A stretch of 64,000 nt of DNA. Source: CAZUZS01 sp964624795 (GTDB lineage Bacteria; Calditrichota; Calditrichia; RBG-13-44-9). A model generated the notes under the pieces. It was given only the letters and a program-made list of their open reading frames with translations, was not told where the DNA came from and did not search any database. The position numbers were made by a program, and so were the translations under genes. The stretch spans positions 1 to 64,000 of the forward strand of contig CAZUZS010000009.1 in assembly GCA_964624795.1 (NCBI GenBank), given 5' to 3'. How positions within the stretch are numbered: the stretch's first letter is position 1; every line of letters begins with the position of its first letter. Shown here in pieces: positions 34,803 through 43,590 of this stretch.

Positions 34803-35717
34803 ATGAACTCTGACATAGGTATAATTCCACTAAAACAGGCATGTGAGGGAAATTTGAACAAATCATCACTTCCACGGCTCCCCCCCTTTTTTTTATGTTT
34901 GATTTATTTATTTTATTCAGAACCAATTTTCCCCCAGGTGAATTCGGCAGCAATGCAGGAAGCGGTTCATCAAGAACACCTATCTATTTTAGTGGAGGAT
35001 TTAAGCCATTTTCTGAAAACTGGATTAGGAATTGCTGAAGCTCCGTTCGAATTCAACGCCTCCAATTGGCGAAGTGCCGGCTTGGCTGTTGGGTCAACCG
35101 CTCTGCTCTTTGCTGCCGACAAGACTGTCAGGAAGACGGCGCTTTCCAATCAAAACGATTTCAATGATCACCTGTTCTATTTCGACCATTTTTATGGGGA
35201 TGTGTACGAATTGGGCTTCACGGTCGCTCTATATGGCGCCGGCTATGTAAGCGGCAGAAAGAACATACGAATGATGGGACTTCACTCCATTGAAGCGTTT
35301 CTGTACGCAGGCGCGATTTCCAGCGTATTTAAAGTTATTGCAGGGCGGCGGCGGCCTTACGCGGGTGACCGCAACCTCGTATTCGAACCATTCAATTTCG
35401 AGAATGTCTACAATTCACTTCCAAGCGGGCACGCTACCGCCGCGTTCGCGGTATCCACCATCATGGCAAAATCGGTTGACAACACACGCTGGGATATTTT
35501 CTGGTACGGGATTGCCGCCATGACCGGCGCTTCCCGCATCTATCACAACCAGCACTGGGTTTCGGATGTTTTCTTAGGATCGGTTCTGGGATACAGCGTG
35601 GCAAGCTATATCATGAACAGAGAGCAGGATTCATCAGAAAAACATTCCGCGGTCAGTAAATTCACCATTTCTCCATATTTTGCAATTGGCAGCGCCGGAA
35701 TACGAATGAGATTTTAA
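34803..35717 (+). CDS. Exported PAP2-family phosphatase
   Basis: The PAP2 catalytic triad of motifs is intact: K177-x6-R184-P185, P207-S208-G209-H210 and S244-R245-x5-H251-x3-D255. A hydrophobic N-terminal segment (about 26-45) looks like a signal peptide or anchor, so it should act in the periplasm on a lipid or sugar phosphate. The ATG at 34803 is chosen because a GGAG lies upstream and the signal is then near the start. The longer reading frame to 34647 has no family support. Confidence 0.85.
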   Translation: MNSDIGIIPLKQACEGNLNKSSLPRLPPFFLCLIYLFYSEPIFPQVNSAAMQEAVHQEHLSILVEDLSHFLKTGLGIAEAPFEFNASNWRSAGLAVGSTALLFAADKTVRKTALSNQNDFNDHLFYFDHFYGDVYELGFTVALYGAGYVSGRKNIRMMGLHSIEAFLYAGAISSVFKVIAGRRRPYAGDRNLVFEPFNFENVYNSLPSGHATAAFAVSTIMAKSVDNTRWDIFWYGIAAMTGASRIYHNQHWVSDVFLGSVLGYSVASYIMNREQDSSEKHSAVSKFTISPYFAIGSAGIRMRF

Positions 35718-36132
35718 AGCGGGTAACATGCCGTCCCCTAAGGAACTGTGCTTCGTAGGTGCTTGCTTATGCTTTGGAATTTCCCTCTCTCCAAGACTCG
35801 GTTTTGTAAACATTTCTTATCTCACTAAAAATTCATAGTTATCCAGAACAAGCCAATCCAAGTCCTGTAAGGACGAAATACCTATAGAATTCCGGATCAC
35901 CTCAAAATCATAAAGTCCCATCGGGACGAAATGTATCAGTAGATGCCAATGGCAATCCGAACGCGATCGAAAATCGGGCAAGCGGTGTTTCGATACGCCT
36001 TTCGCAGGGCTCCGGCCCACTCAACACCCGCCCGTTCCACCAATTTCACGACGACGCAGAAAAAATAAACCGTTGCAAAAAAACGTGCAAGGCAATTACT
36101 TTATATTGATAAACTTGTAAGGAGAAAAGTCG
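35718..36132. other. Intergenic region with GGACGAAAT repeats
   Basis: Two GGACGAAAT units lie at 35861-35940. The last 60 bases are AT-rich with TATATT and an AAGGAG ribosome site for the next gene. No gene is supported. Confidence 0.6.
35861..35940. repeat. Two direct copies of AGTCC(T/C)...GGACGAAAT
   Basis: Each copy is a small hairpin (GTCC-N4/5-GGAC) followed by GAAAT and a TAT(A/C)-type tail, spaced 53 bp apart. A degenerate relative occurs near 16880. Confidence 0.55.
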
Positions 36133-38211
36133 ATGCACAAACGGACATTCGCACTTTTGATAGCTGTTCCGATTCTGGCAATTTGGATTTCATTATCCAT
36201 ATTCTTATCATGTACAAAACAGCAGGCAGAGGGAGAAATGAAGATAGGTGTAAGCAATGCACTCCAACAGCAAACAATTGCGGCCATGACCAAAAAGTTT
36301 GGCGATGGCGAACGGCAACGGATTGAGACAGGCATTGCGCAGGTCGCGGCTCGCTGGCAAACAAAAGACGGCAGTGAACAGGAATTCCGGGATTTTTGCC
36401 TGAAATACTACTTTGCCGATCCCGCCGAACGGGATGTGCTGTTCTCGCGTTTCCAGCGCAATTTGGAATCGCTCTACGGAAATCTCCACCGCATTTCGCG
36501 GGATTTCAACTGGGCACTGCAGGTGGATGACGGCCTGGTTCACCCGGTGGACTATCTTTTCGCCAATTACAATGCATTTTCCCACACCAGCGACGATCTT
36601 TTCAAGACCAAACTGGCGTTTACGGTACTGCTCAATTTTCCTCTTCAAACCCTGGAAGACAAAAATGCACAGGGAATGAGCTGGAGCCGTGAGAAATGGG
36701 CGGAAACGCGTCTTGCGGAAATCTTTTCCGACCGGGTGCCGGCAGAGATTGCGCAAAAACGCTCCGAGGCTTATGTGGCCGCGGATGACTATATCAACAA
36801 CTACAACATTTACATGCACAATCTGGTGGACGATAAAGGCGAGCGGCTGTTTCCGGATGGCTTGAAACTCATCAGCCACTGGGGATTGCGAGACGAATTG
36901 AAGGGCCAATATGCTAACCCGGACGGCCTGCCTCGCCAAAAGATGATTGCACAGGTGATGGAACGGATCATCAGGCAGAAAATTCCGCAGGTGGTTATCA
37001 ACAATGAAAAATATGATTGGAATCCATTCACCAATACGGTTTACGAGGCCGGGACGACCAAAACGGTGCAGGTGAGTGCAGAATCCGAGACCCGCTACCA
37101 ACACATCTGGGACATTTACCAGGCGGAGCGGCTGATCGATCCCTACTTCCCGCAGGCGCCCTCGCTGGTGGACCGCCGTTTCAAGATTAGCCGCGAACTG
37201 CCAGAGAGCGATGTGGAGGCGCTGCTCAAGGAAATCCTTACCGCGCCGGTGCTGAAAGATATGGCGGCACTCATCCAAAAACGGTTGGACCGTCCGCTGC
37301 AGCCGTTCGATATCTGGTACAACGGGTTTAAAGCGCGCTCCGATTTCGATGAGGCAAAACTGGACCGGATTGTGGGCAATAAATATCCCACTGTCAAAGC
37401 ATTCCAGCAAGATGTACCAAATATTTTGCAGAGCCTGGGATTCACCGCGCAAAAAGCGCGATTCCTGGCCGATCACATTCAGGTTGACCCTTCGCGCGGT
37501 GCGGGGCATGCATCCGGCGCAGAAATGCGGGAGGACCAGGCGCACCTGCGAACCCGAATTCCGAAGGGCGGCATGAAATACAAAGGATTCAATATTGCCA
37601 TTCACGAGATGGGACATAATGTGGAACAGGTATTTTCACTGAATGAAATGGACTACTATACACTAAACGGCGTACCCAATACCGCTTTTACCGAGGCATT
37701 CGCGTTTGTTTTCCAGTCCCGTGATCTGGATGTTTTGGGTATAAAAGGCAGCCTGCGCGAAAAGGATGACCTGCGGGCACTGGATGATATGTGGAACACC
37801 TTTGAGATTTCCGGGGTGGCGCTCACCGATATGTATATCTGGCGATGGATGTATGCGCATCCGGAGGCCAATCCGCAGCAACTGCACCAGGCAATGCTGG
37901 AAACCGCCAAACAGGTATGGAACGATTATTTTGCGCAGGTTCTCGGCCAGAGGGATCAGGATTTACTGGCAATTTATTCCCACATTGTGGACGGCGCCAT
38001 GTATACCCCGGATTATCCGATGGGATTCATTATTTCCTTCCAGATTGAACAGTATTTGAAAAGCCACCAGTTGGCAACCGAGATGGAAAGAATGTGCCGA
38101 TTGGGACGCCTCTCGCCGCAAGTGTGGATGCAGCAGGCGGTGGGCGAAAAAGTATCTGCGAAACCACTTATTGAGGCCGCCAACCGGGCAGCCAAAAGCA
38201 TGGGTAGTTGA
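36133..38211 (+). CDS. Large HEXXH zinc metallopeptidase, probable lipoprotein
   Basis: The 692-residue protein begins with a signal segment ending in FLSC, a non-ideal lipobox (C33). A H491-E492-M-G-H495 site is followed 26 residues later by E521 in FTEAFAF, the gluzincin arrangement seen in M3-type oligopeptidases. Overall similarity to M3 is weak by eye, so it may be a separate family. Strong AAGGAG site. The substrate and exact family are unknown. Confidence 0.7.
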   Translation: MHKRTFALLIAVPILAIWISLSIFLSCTKQQAEGEMKIGVSNALQQQTIAAMTKKFGDGERQRIETGIAQVAARWQTKDGSEQEFRDFCLKYYFADPAERDVLFSRFQRNLESLYGNLHRISRDFNWALQVDDGLVHPVDYLFANYNAFSHTSDDLFKTKLAFTVLLNFPLQTLEDKNAQGMSWSREKWAETRLAEIFSDRVPAEIAQKRSEAYVAADDYINNYNIYMHNLVDDKGERLFPDGLKLISHWGLRDELKGQYANPDGLPRQKMIAQVMERIIRQKIPQVVINNEKYDWNPFTNTVYEAGTTKTVQVSAESETRYQHIWDIYQAERLIDPYFPQAPSLVDRRFKISRELPESDVEALLKEILTAPVLKDMAALIQKRLDRPLQPFDIWYNGFKARSDFDEAKLDRIVGNKYPTVKAFQQDVPNILQSLGFTAQKARFLADHIQVDPSRGAGHASGAEMREDQAHLRTRIPKGGMKYKGFNIAIHEMGHNVEQVFSLNEMDYYTLNGVPNTAFTEAFAFVFQSRDLDVLGIKGSLREKDDLRALDDMWNTFEISGVALTDMYIWRWMYAHPEANPQQLHQAMLETAKQVWNDYFAQVLGQRDQDLLAIYSHIVDGAMYTPDYPMGFIISFQIEQYLKSHQLATEMERMCRLGRLSPQVWMQQAVGEKVSAKPLIEAANRAAKSMGS

Positions 38212-38224
38212 TTCTATCTCAGTA

Positions 38225-38265
38225 GGGAGTCCACCTGCAATTTGGATTCCCGACAGTAATTTTTT
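38225..38265 (+). terminator. Possible terminator after the metallopeptidase gene
   Basis: GGGAGTCC (38225-38232) can pair with GGATTCCC (38244-38251) with one G-U pair. A run of Ts starts nine bases later. It lies between convergent genes and overlaps the end of the next one. Confidence 0.35.
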
Positions 38266-39709
38266 ATCGAATCAATGCCATTCGGTTGGTAATAGCAGCA
38301 TCTCCGGCTTCCATCCGGTAAAAATAGATGCCGGAAGGTACTGCGATTTCATTTGCATCCGTGCCATTCCATATCACTGAATGCGAACCGGCGTATTCAA
38401 AATCACTCACCAGTATTTTTACTTCCTGCCCCAAAAGGCTGAATACTTTCACTGTTACATCCGCGGCTTTCGGCAGGGAATAACGTATTTCGGTCTGCGG
38501 ATTGAACGGATTGGGGAAATTTTGTTCGAGCCTAAATCCCTGCGGGAGTGACTTTTTCCCGGATTTTATCGCCGTCATAAAAAAGAACGGAAAAGTCTTC
38601 GCCAGCGGCCCGCCATAAGCACCCATATCGTTCCTCAGACCGCCAAGCGAAGGTCGCAAGGCAAAACCCGGATTTGCAGAATCTTCTGGATCGTTATAAA
38701 TGGCAGCCGTATCGCCAGAGTCAACGCATGGCGAGCCGGGCGTAAGGTAGTAGTTGGAATCGGCGAATGCCGGATTGAGATCGATATTCCCGTCACCATT
38801 AAAACCGCCTTCAATATCACAATAGCTGAAATTAACGGCGCCCCCAATCCTGGCAATGGGATCGCCATTGCTCTGGGAATTTCCCCAGATGATATTATTC
38901 CGCCCTTCCACCGCTGTCGACCACACCATCATCGCCCCGCCGCGACCACCATAGGCGCCTGTTCCGATGGACGAGTTTCCCACAATCGTGTTGTTCTCGA
39001 TGATCTTCGGCGCCGGGCCGTTGCTGTAAACCCAGATGCCGGAACCGCCATAATCCTCACCACCGCTATTATTGATAATCACATTATTTTTGATGATACC
39101 GCCCGAAAAATTAAGAACAATTGCCGCGCCATATCGTCCCCGGTTGGACATAATCACATTGTTAAAAATCCGGGGATTGCCGTCGCCGCAGCGAATGGCG
39201 CCACCGCCAGCGCTGGTGACCCCGCTCCGGTTTATCGCCTCGTTATTCATAATCAGGTTGTTTTTTATGGTAGGAGAGGCTAACTCGATCAGTATGCCGC
39301 CGCCTTCCCGGTAGAATCCGCCAATGTGAATATCCGGCCAGCGGGTGCCGGTGCCGCCGGTCAGGGTAAATCCTTCCAGGACTGCGCTGGAATCTTCACC
39401 GGATATGAACAATACACAACTGGCGGTGTCGGGATATGCCGGTGTGCTGCCATTTATTACAGTGGCGGTGATGTGCAATGCATCATGATCCACCGCAAAC
39501 CAACTGGCGACGACCATATTTTTCCCCCGGAAATTGATGTTCTCCGGGTAACTTCCATCGGCGACAAGAACGGTGTCGCCGTCCACGGCCTGGTTAATCG
39601 CTTCCTGAATTGTCCGGAAATCGGCCGGAACCTGGATTGTGGAAGCAGATGACATACTAAATATATTCAGAGCAAACAACACGATGATACTTGCAATTCT
39701 ATTCAACAT
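38264..39709 (-). CDS. Secreted right-handed beta-helix protein with T9SS-like sorting domain
   Basis: A signal peptide (about 1-22) precedes the TIQVPADFRTIQEAINQAVDGDTV segment typical of pectate-lyase-like beta-helices. Then come repeated N-N-x-I-x-x-N coils (about 150-300). Residues 391-481 form a Por-type C-terminal sorting domain (QNFPNPFNPQTEI ... GIYFYRMEAG). Such proteins are exported to the cell surface in FCB bacteria. No catalytic motif is visible, so an adhesive or carbohydrate-binding role is a guess. Confidence 0.85.
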   Translation of the reverse strand: MLNRIASIIVLFALNIFSMSSASTIQVPADFRTIQEAINQAVDGDTVLVADGSYPENINFRGKNMVVASWFAVDHDALHITATVINGSTPAYPDTASCVLFISGEDSSAVLEGFTLTGGTGTRWPDIHIGGFYREGGGILIELASPTIKNNLIMNNEAINRSGVTSAGGGAIRCGDGNPRIFNNVIMSNRGRYGAAIVLNFSGGIIKNNVIINNSGGEDYGGSGIWVYSNGPAPKIIENNTIVGNSSIGTGAYGGRGGAMMVWSTAVEGRNNIIWGNSQSNGDPIARIGGAVNFSYCDIEGGFNGDGNIDLNPAFADSNYYLTPGSPCVDSGDTAAIYNDPEDSANPGFALRPSLGGLRNDMGAYGGPLAKTFPFFFMTAIKSGKKSLPQGFRLEQNFPNPFNPQTEIRYSLPKAADVTVKVFSLLGQEVKILVSDFEYAGSHSVIWNGTDANEIAVPSGIYFYRMEAGDAAITNRMALIR

Positions 39710-39892
39710 GACGCCTCCTGTATTGATAATATGGTAATTGAAAAAATTATATTGCCCTGAAGGGCTCGCCAGTTCTTATCCCTAAATATTCGCGGTTATG
39801 GATGACCGGCTAACCTTGACTAAACAGAAAAAACAATAAAATGAAGTGTTCGGTGTGGGTCGGTAAAAGCCTTCCGTAACACCGAAAAGGCA

Positions 39893-40801
39893 TTAATTGT
39901 TAAAATTGAATATTTCCCTGAATTCAGGATCGTCCAGCATCGCTGTAAGCGAGTGAACAAAATCGGGCGGAGTTTGGAATGGATGATCCCGGAAGAGTTG
40001 ACGGTGTTTGGATTCGAAGAAATTGTCTGCCTGACGATATTTTTCCCCAACCACCTGTCCAATCTTGTGGACGTAGTTTTTGCTGAACAGCAGCCGTTCG
40101 GGAACCACCACGCCTTCGTCGATAAGCGCCCTGGTCTTTTTGGTGCAATGGCAGGGATTGATTTTTTTAACAAGACCGCATTTGTGATCCATAAAATTGC
40201 GTATATCCTGGCGGGCACGGGACAATTTCTTGCGGAAATTAACGCGACTCACTTTGAGTATCTCCGCTCCGATTTTATCAGTAACATTCAGAACTTCCCC
40301 AAGAATAAAAATCAGCCGCTGCTCACGGTCAAGGCAGAGCAGCATTCCGAACATGCAGCCGATTTTTGTTTCCTCGACAACCAAACTGACATCAACCGGC
40401 AAACTCGCCCGGTCCGGAATTTCCATGTCGGCGGTGTCATCAATGCTTCTTCCATATTGCGAAAAGGAACGGTAAAATTTCTCGTATTTTCGGGTTTTCA
40501 TATTGATTACGTGGTTGGCGGTAATGCGGTAAACCCAGGTTCGAAAACTGCTTCTCTTTTTGAATGTTGATAGCTTAGTGATGACCTTGATCAGGATTTC
40601 CTGGGTCACATCCTTCGCATCCTGCGGATTCCAGACCATTCGCAACGCGATATTGTAAATCCAGGCCTGGTGTCGATAAATAAGCTCCTCCAGTGCTTTG
40701 CGGCTGCCTTGCACAGCCCTATCCACTAATATTTCATCGCTGGAATCGGTGAGATATTTTTCGGCAAACGGATTTATTATTTCACTGCTTTGGATTCTCA
40801 T
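39893..40801 (-). CDS. ECF-type RNA polymerase sigma factor with Cys-containing C-terminal extension
   Basis: Sigma region 2 (about 35-105, with DVTQEILIKVITKLSTF and FRTWVYRITANHVI) and region 4 (about 150-205) are followed by about 95 extra residues. The extension begins with C208-GLVKKINP-C217-H-C219 and may bind zinc. ECF factors direct expression of cell-envelope or secreted proteins. No anti-sigma gene is adjacent, so the tail may do the sensing. It lies upstream of the sorted beta-helix gene on the same strand. Confidence 0.85.
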   Translation of the reverse strand: MRIQSSEIINPFAEKYLTDSSDEILVDRAVQGSRKALEELIYRHQAWIYNIALRMVWNPQDAKDVTQEILIKVITKLSTFKKRSSFRTWVYRITANHVINMKTRKYEKFYRSFSQYGRSIDDTADMEIPDRASLPVDVSLVVEETKIGCMFGMLLCLDREQRLIFILGEVLNVTDKIGAEILKVSRVNFRKKLSRARQDIRNFMDHKCGLVKKINPCHCTKKTRALIDEGVVVPERLLFSKNYVHKIGQVVGEKYRQADNFFESKHRQLFRDHPFQTPPDFVHSLTAMLDDPEFREIFNFNN

Positions 40802-41280
40802 TTTATGCTGCCCATGCGCTTTGGGTTGAAGATCAACTGTTTCCAGGTCTACTCGTCTGCACTAAGATACCGCATATTTTCATAAAAAGTTTAGTTTCGC
40901 TATTATCTTAGACAGTAGTAAACCGGGAGTGTGACAACATTAAACCACGTTTCAGCAGACAGGAGATCTTGCAGTTTCCGGTTCTCCAACTGATGGTTGA
41001 ACAAATTACCGGGAAGCCAGAATCGAAACCAGCTTCATGCAGCGTAAACTTCAGGCTGAACAGCCTGCTTATCCACAGACCAATTCAGCGTTTGAGCACT
41101 TCCAGCCGTGAACCCATGGAATAGAGATTTGAAGCACAAGGCAGAAACCTTCACCAAAAGCAGTAGTTTTAATGTTCTGGTATTTGACATGCAGTGCAAT
41201 AAGAGATTATCGCTTGAGTTGCCTGTCAAGATTTGGTAGATTTAATGTCTTTATTTTTCTACAAACGGAGGACAGTGGAA
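40802..41280. other. Divergent intergenic region between ECF sigma and pfk
   Basis: Contains a CAGGCT-GAAC-AGCCTG hairpin at 41051-41066 and, close to pfk, weak -35/-10-like pairs (TTGAGT at 41214, TAGATT at 41237). I see no supported gene or tRNA. Confidence 0.5.
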
Positions 41281-42681
41281 ATGACAATTGCGCCAAAGAA
41301 TATGGCAGTTATGGTCGGCGGAGGACCCGCCCCTGGTATCAACAGCGTCATTAGCGCGGCGACTATTCGCGCTATCCTGGAAGGTGTGGAAGTTATTGGA
41401 ATCCAGGATGGTTTCAAATGGATAATGCGTGGCGATATTTCGCACACAAAACGGCTTACAATCGAGAATGTCAGCCGCATCCATTTTCGCGGTGGTTCCT
41501 ACATTGGAATTGCGCGCGACAATCCAACAAAAGATAAAAAGTATCTCGAAAATGTTGTTACATCTTTGCTCCGGCTGAATGTGGACAAGCTGATTACGAT
41601 TGGCGGAGATGATACCGCTTATAGCGCCATGAGGGTGGACGAATTGGCAGCCGAACGCATCAGGGTGGTTCATGTGCCAAAAACTATCGATAACGATCTG
41701 GATTTGCCGCATGGCTTGTGCACCTTCGGTTTCCAGACCGCCCGTCACCTGGGAGTGAACATCGTCAAGAACCTGATGGTGGATGCGCAAACCACCTCCC
41801 GCTGGTATTTTGTAGTCTCCATGGGGCGTAAAGCGGGTCACCTGGCAATGGGAATCGGGAAAGCGGCAGGTGCCACGCTCTCGCTTATTCCGGAGGAATT
41901 CCCGGAGCCCCGAATCCGGTTGAGCAAACTCGTGGACATCCTGGTTGGCGCCATCATCAAACGGCTCAGTTACGGCCGCCCGGATGGCATTGTTGTCATG
42001 GCGGAAGGGCTTGTGGAGCGCCTCGATCCGCAGGATCTGGAGGTTCTCCTGAACATCGAGCGCGATGCGCACAACAACATCCGGCTTGCTGAGGTCAATT
42101 TCGGCGAAATCCTGAAATACCATGTGCAGGAGGAGCTGAAAAAGTTCGGAATTAAAACAACCATTGTGGCAAAAAATATCGGCTACGAACTGCGCTGCGC
42201 GGATCCTATTCCGTTTGATATGGAATACACCCGCGACCTTGGCTATTGCGCCGCACAATTTCTCCTGGATGGCGGAAATGAAGCCATGATTTCCATTCAG
42301 GAAGGTCGGTTTGTGCCGATGTATTTTACCGATATGCTGGATCCACAAACAAATCGCACCAAAGTCCGAATGGTAGATACCAATTCCGAATACTACCAGA
42401 TTGCGCGTCGCTACATGCTACGACTCACCAAAGAGGATTTTGAGGATCCTCATGAGTTGGCGAAATACGCAGCCACTGCCGGGATCAGCCTGGATGATTT
42501 TAAGAAACGTTTTTACTACATCGCCGAATCCGATGTGTGGACCATGCCGGATTTGAACCCGGCGAAATTTCCGAAAAACAACAAAAAGACGGTCGCGGAA
42601 TTAAAGGAACCTATTCCGGTGGGTGCAGAACAAGCAGAACCGGAAGAAAAGGGCAAACCGAAAAATAACAACAAAAAATAG
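41281..42681 (+). CDS. pfp: Phosphofructokinase, pyrophosphate-dependent type
   Basis: The 466-residue PFK-family protein has GGDD at 108-111 and PKTIDND at 133-139. ATP-dependent enzymes have Gly at the second Asp and at the Lys, so these residues indicate PPi use. The reaction between fructose-6-phosphate and fructose-1,6-bisphosphate would be reversible. The ATG at 41281 is chosen because CGGAGG lies ten bases upstream. The Lys/Asn-rich C-terminal 25 residues are not conserved. A strong terminator follows. Confidence 0.88.
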   Translation: MTIAPKNMAVMVGGGPAPGINSVISAATIRAILEGVEVIGIQDGFKWIMRGDISHTKRLTIENVSRIHFRGGSYIGIARDNPTKDKKYLENVVTSLLRLNVDKLITIGGDDTAYSAMRVDELAAERIRVVHVPKTIDNDLDLPHGLCTFGFQTARHLGVNIVKNLMVDAQTTSRWYFVVSMGRKAGHLAMGIGKAAGATLSLIPEEFPEPRIRLSKLVDILVGAIIKRLSYGRPDGIVVMAEGLVERLDPQDLEVLLNIERDAHNNIRLAEVNFGEILKYHVQEELKKFGIKTTIVAKNIGYELRCADPIPFDMEYTRDLGYCAAQFLLDGGNEAMISIQEGRFVPMYFTDMLDPQTNRTKVRMVDTNSEYYQIARRYMLRLTKEDFEDPHELAKYAATAGISLDDFKKRFYYIAESDVWTMPDLNPAKFPKNNKKTVAELKEPIPVGAEQAEPEEKGKPKNNNKK

Positions 42682-42684
42682 TTT

Positions 42685-42710
42685 ACCGGACAGCAACCGG
42701 ATTGTCCGGT
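42685..42710 (+). other. Hairpin ACCGGACA/TGTCCGGT after pfp
   Basis: Perfect 8-bp arms with a 10-base loop lie directly after the stop codon. Together with the next hairpin they form a double stem at the end of the transcript. Confidence 0.55.
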
Positions 42711-42730
42711 ATTTTGCAATTCTTTAAAAG

Positions 42731-42756
42731 GGGCGATCGACGAATCGCCCTTTTTT
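42731..42756 (+). terminator. Rho-independent terminator, probably bidirectional
   Basis: GGGCGAT (42731-42737) pairs with ATCGCCC (42744-42750), followed by six Ts. An AAAA tract on the other side would give a T-run on the minus strand, so it can also end the lptB transcript arriving from the opposite direction. Confidence 0.85.
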
Positions 42757-42831
42757 ATGGGATTGTGGATTCTTTGGATTTTGATGGATTATCTTCTGAA
42801 TGGAAGGCTCCGCCACCAATCCGTGCTGGAT

Positions 42832-43581
42832 TTACCGGTAAAGCCGGAATTTATCCCCCAAATACAATTTTCGTGCTTCGGGATCGTTGGCCAGGGCCTC
42901 GCTGTCGCCCTGTTTGAGAATTCGCCCCTCGAACAATAGATAAGCATGATCGGTGATGGAAAGCGTTTCGTGCACATTGTGGTCGGTAATCAGCACCCCG
43001 ATATTCTTTGCTTTCAGGTTTATCACAATATTCTGAATATCCTGAACGGCAATCGGGTCCACCCCGGCAAATGGTTCATCCAAGAGAATGAACTTGGGAT
43101 CGGTCACCAGGGTGCGGGCGATTTCCGTGCGCCGTCGTTCTCCGCCGGAGAGATTGTATCCTTTATTTGCAGCGATGTGCGAAATTCCTAATTCGTCCAT
43201 TAGCCTGGCCGCCCGGTTCTTGCGTTCGGCGCGTGAAAATCCCAAAACTTCCAGAATGGCAAGCAGATTATCCTCGACTGTGAGCTTTCTAAAAATGGAG
43301 GCTTCTTGCGGCAGGTAAGAGATTCCTCTCCGGGCACGTTTGTACATCGGCAGGCGTGTGATATCGTCGTCATTCAGGAATATTTTCCCGGCATCCGGGC
43401 GGATAAGCCCGGTTATCATGTAGAAAGATGTGGTTTTGCCCGCCCCGTTCGGGCCCAGCAATCCCACAATCTCCCCCTGCCTGACCCGCAGGCTGACTTC
43501 ATCTACAACCCGGCGCTTGCCATAAATTTTGACCAGGTCTCTGGTATGTAAAACAGCTTGTTCCAGATTGCCGTCCGTCAT
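42832..43581 (-). CDS. lptB: LPS export ABC transporter ATPase
   Basis: The 249-residue ATPase has Walker A GPNGAGKT, signature LSGGERRRTEIAR, Walker B FILLDEPFAGVDP and the LptB-typical PQEASIF Q-loop. It powers LPS extraction from the inner membrane with LptFG. It ends the kds-lpt cluster, ten bases after the LptA-like gene. lptF/lptG are not in the window. Confidence 0.95.
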   Translation of the reverse strand: MTDGNLEQAVLHTRDLVKIYGKRRVVDEVSLRVRQGEIVGLLGPNGAGKTTSFYMITGLIRPDAGKIFLNDDDITRLPMYKRARRGISYLPQEASIFRKLTVEDNLLAILEVLGFSRAERKNRAARLMDELGISHIAANKGYNLSGGERRRTEIARTLVTDPKFILLDEPFAGVDPIAVQDIQNIVINLKAKNIGVLITDHNVHETLSITDHAYLLFEGRILKQGDSEALANDPEARKLYLGDKFRLYR

Positions 43582-43590
43582 GCTTTCAGT

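Noticed and set aside
36208..37617. Long minus-strand reading frame (469 codons) opposite the HEXXH lipoprotein gene
   Set aside because: It is antisense to a gene with clear catalytic motifs, signal and ribosome site, and its translation shows no domain. It is a by-product of codon bias.
40802..41280. Search for tRNA or small RNA genes in this and the other long spacers
   Set aside because: No cloverleaf, TTCGA-type T-loop or conserved RNA motif was visible by eye. A covariance-model scan would be decisive.
41251..42348. Minus-strand reading frame (365 codons) opposite the phosphofructokinase gene
   Set aside because: The plus strand has intact PFK motifs. The antisense product has no recognisable features.
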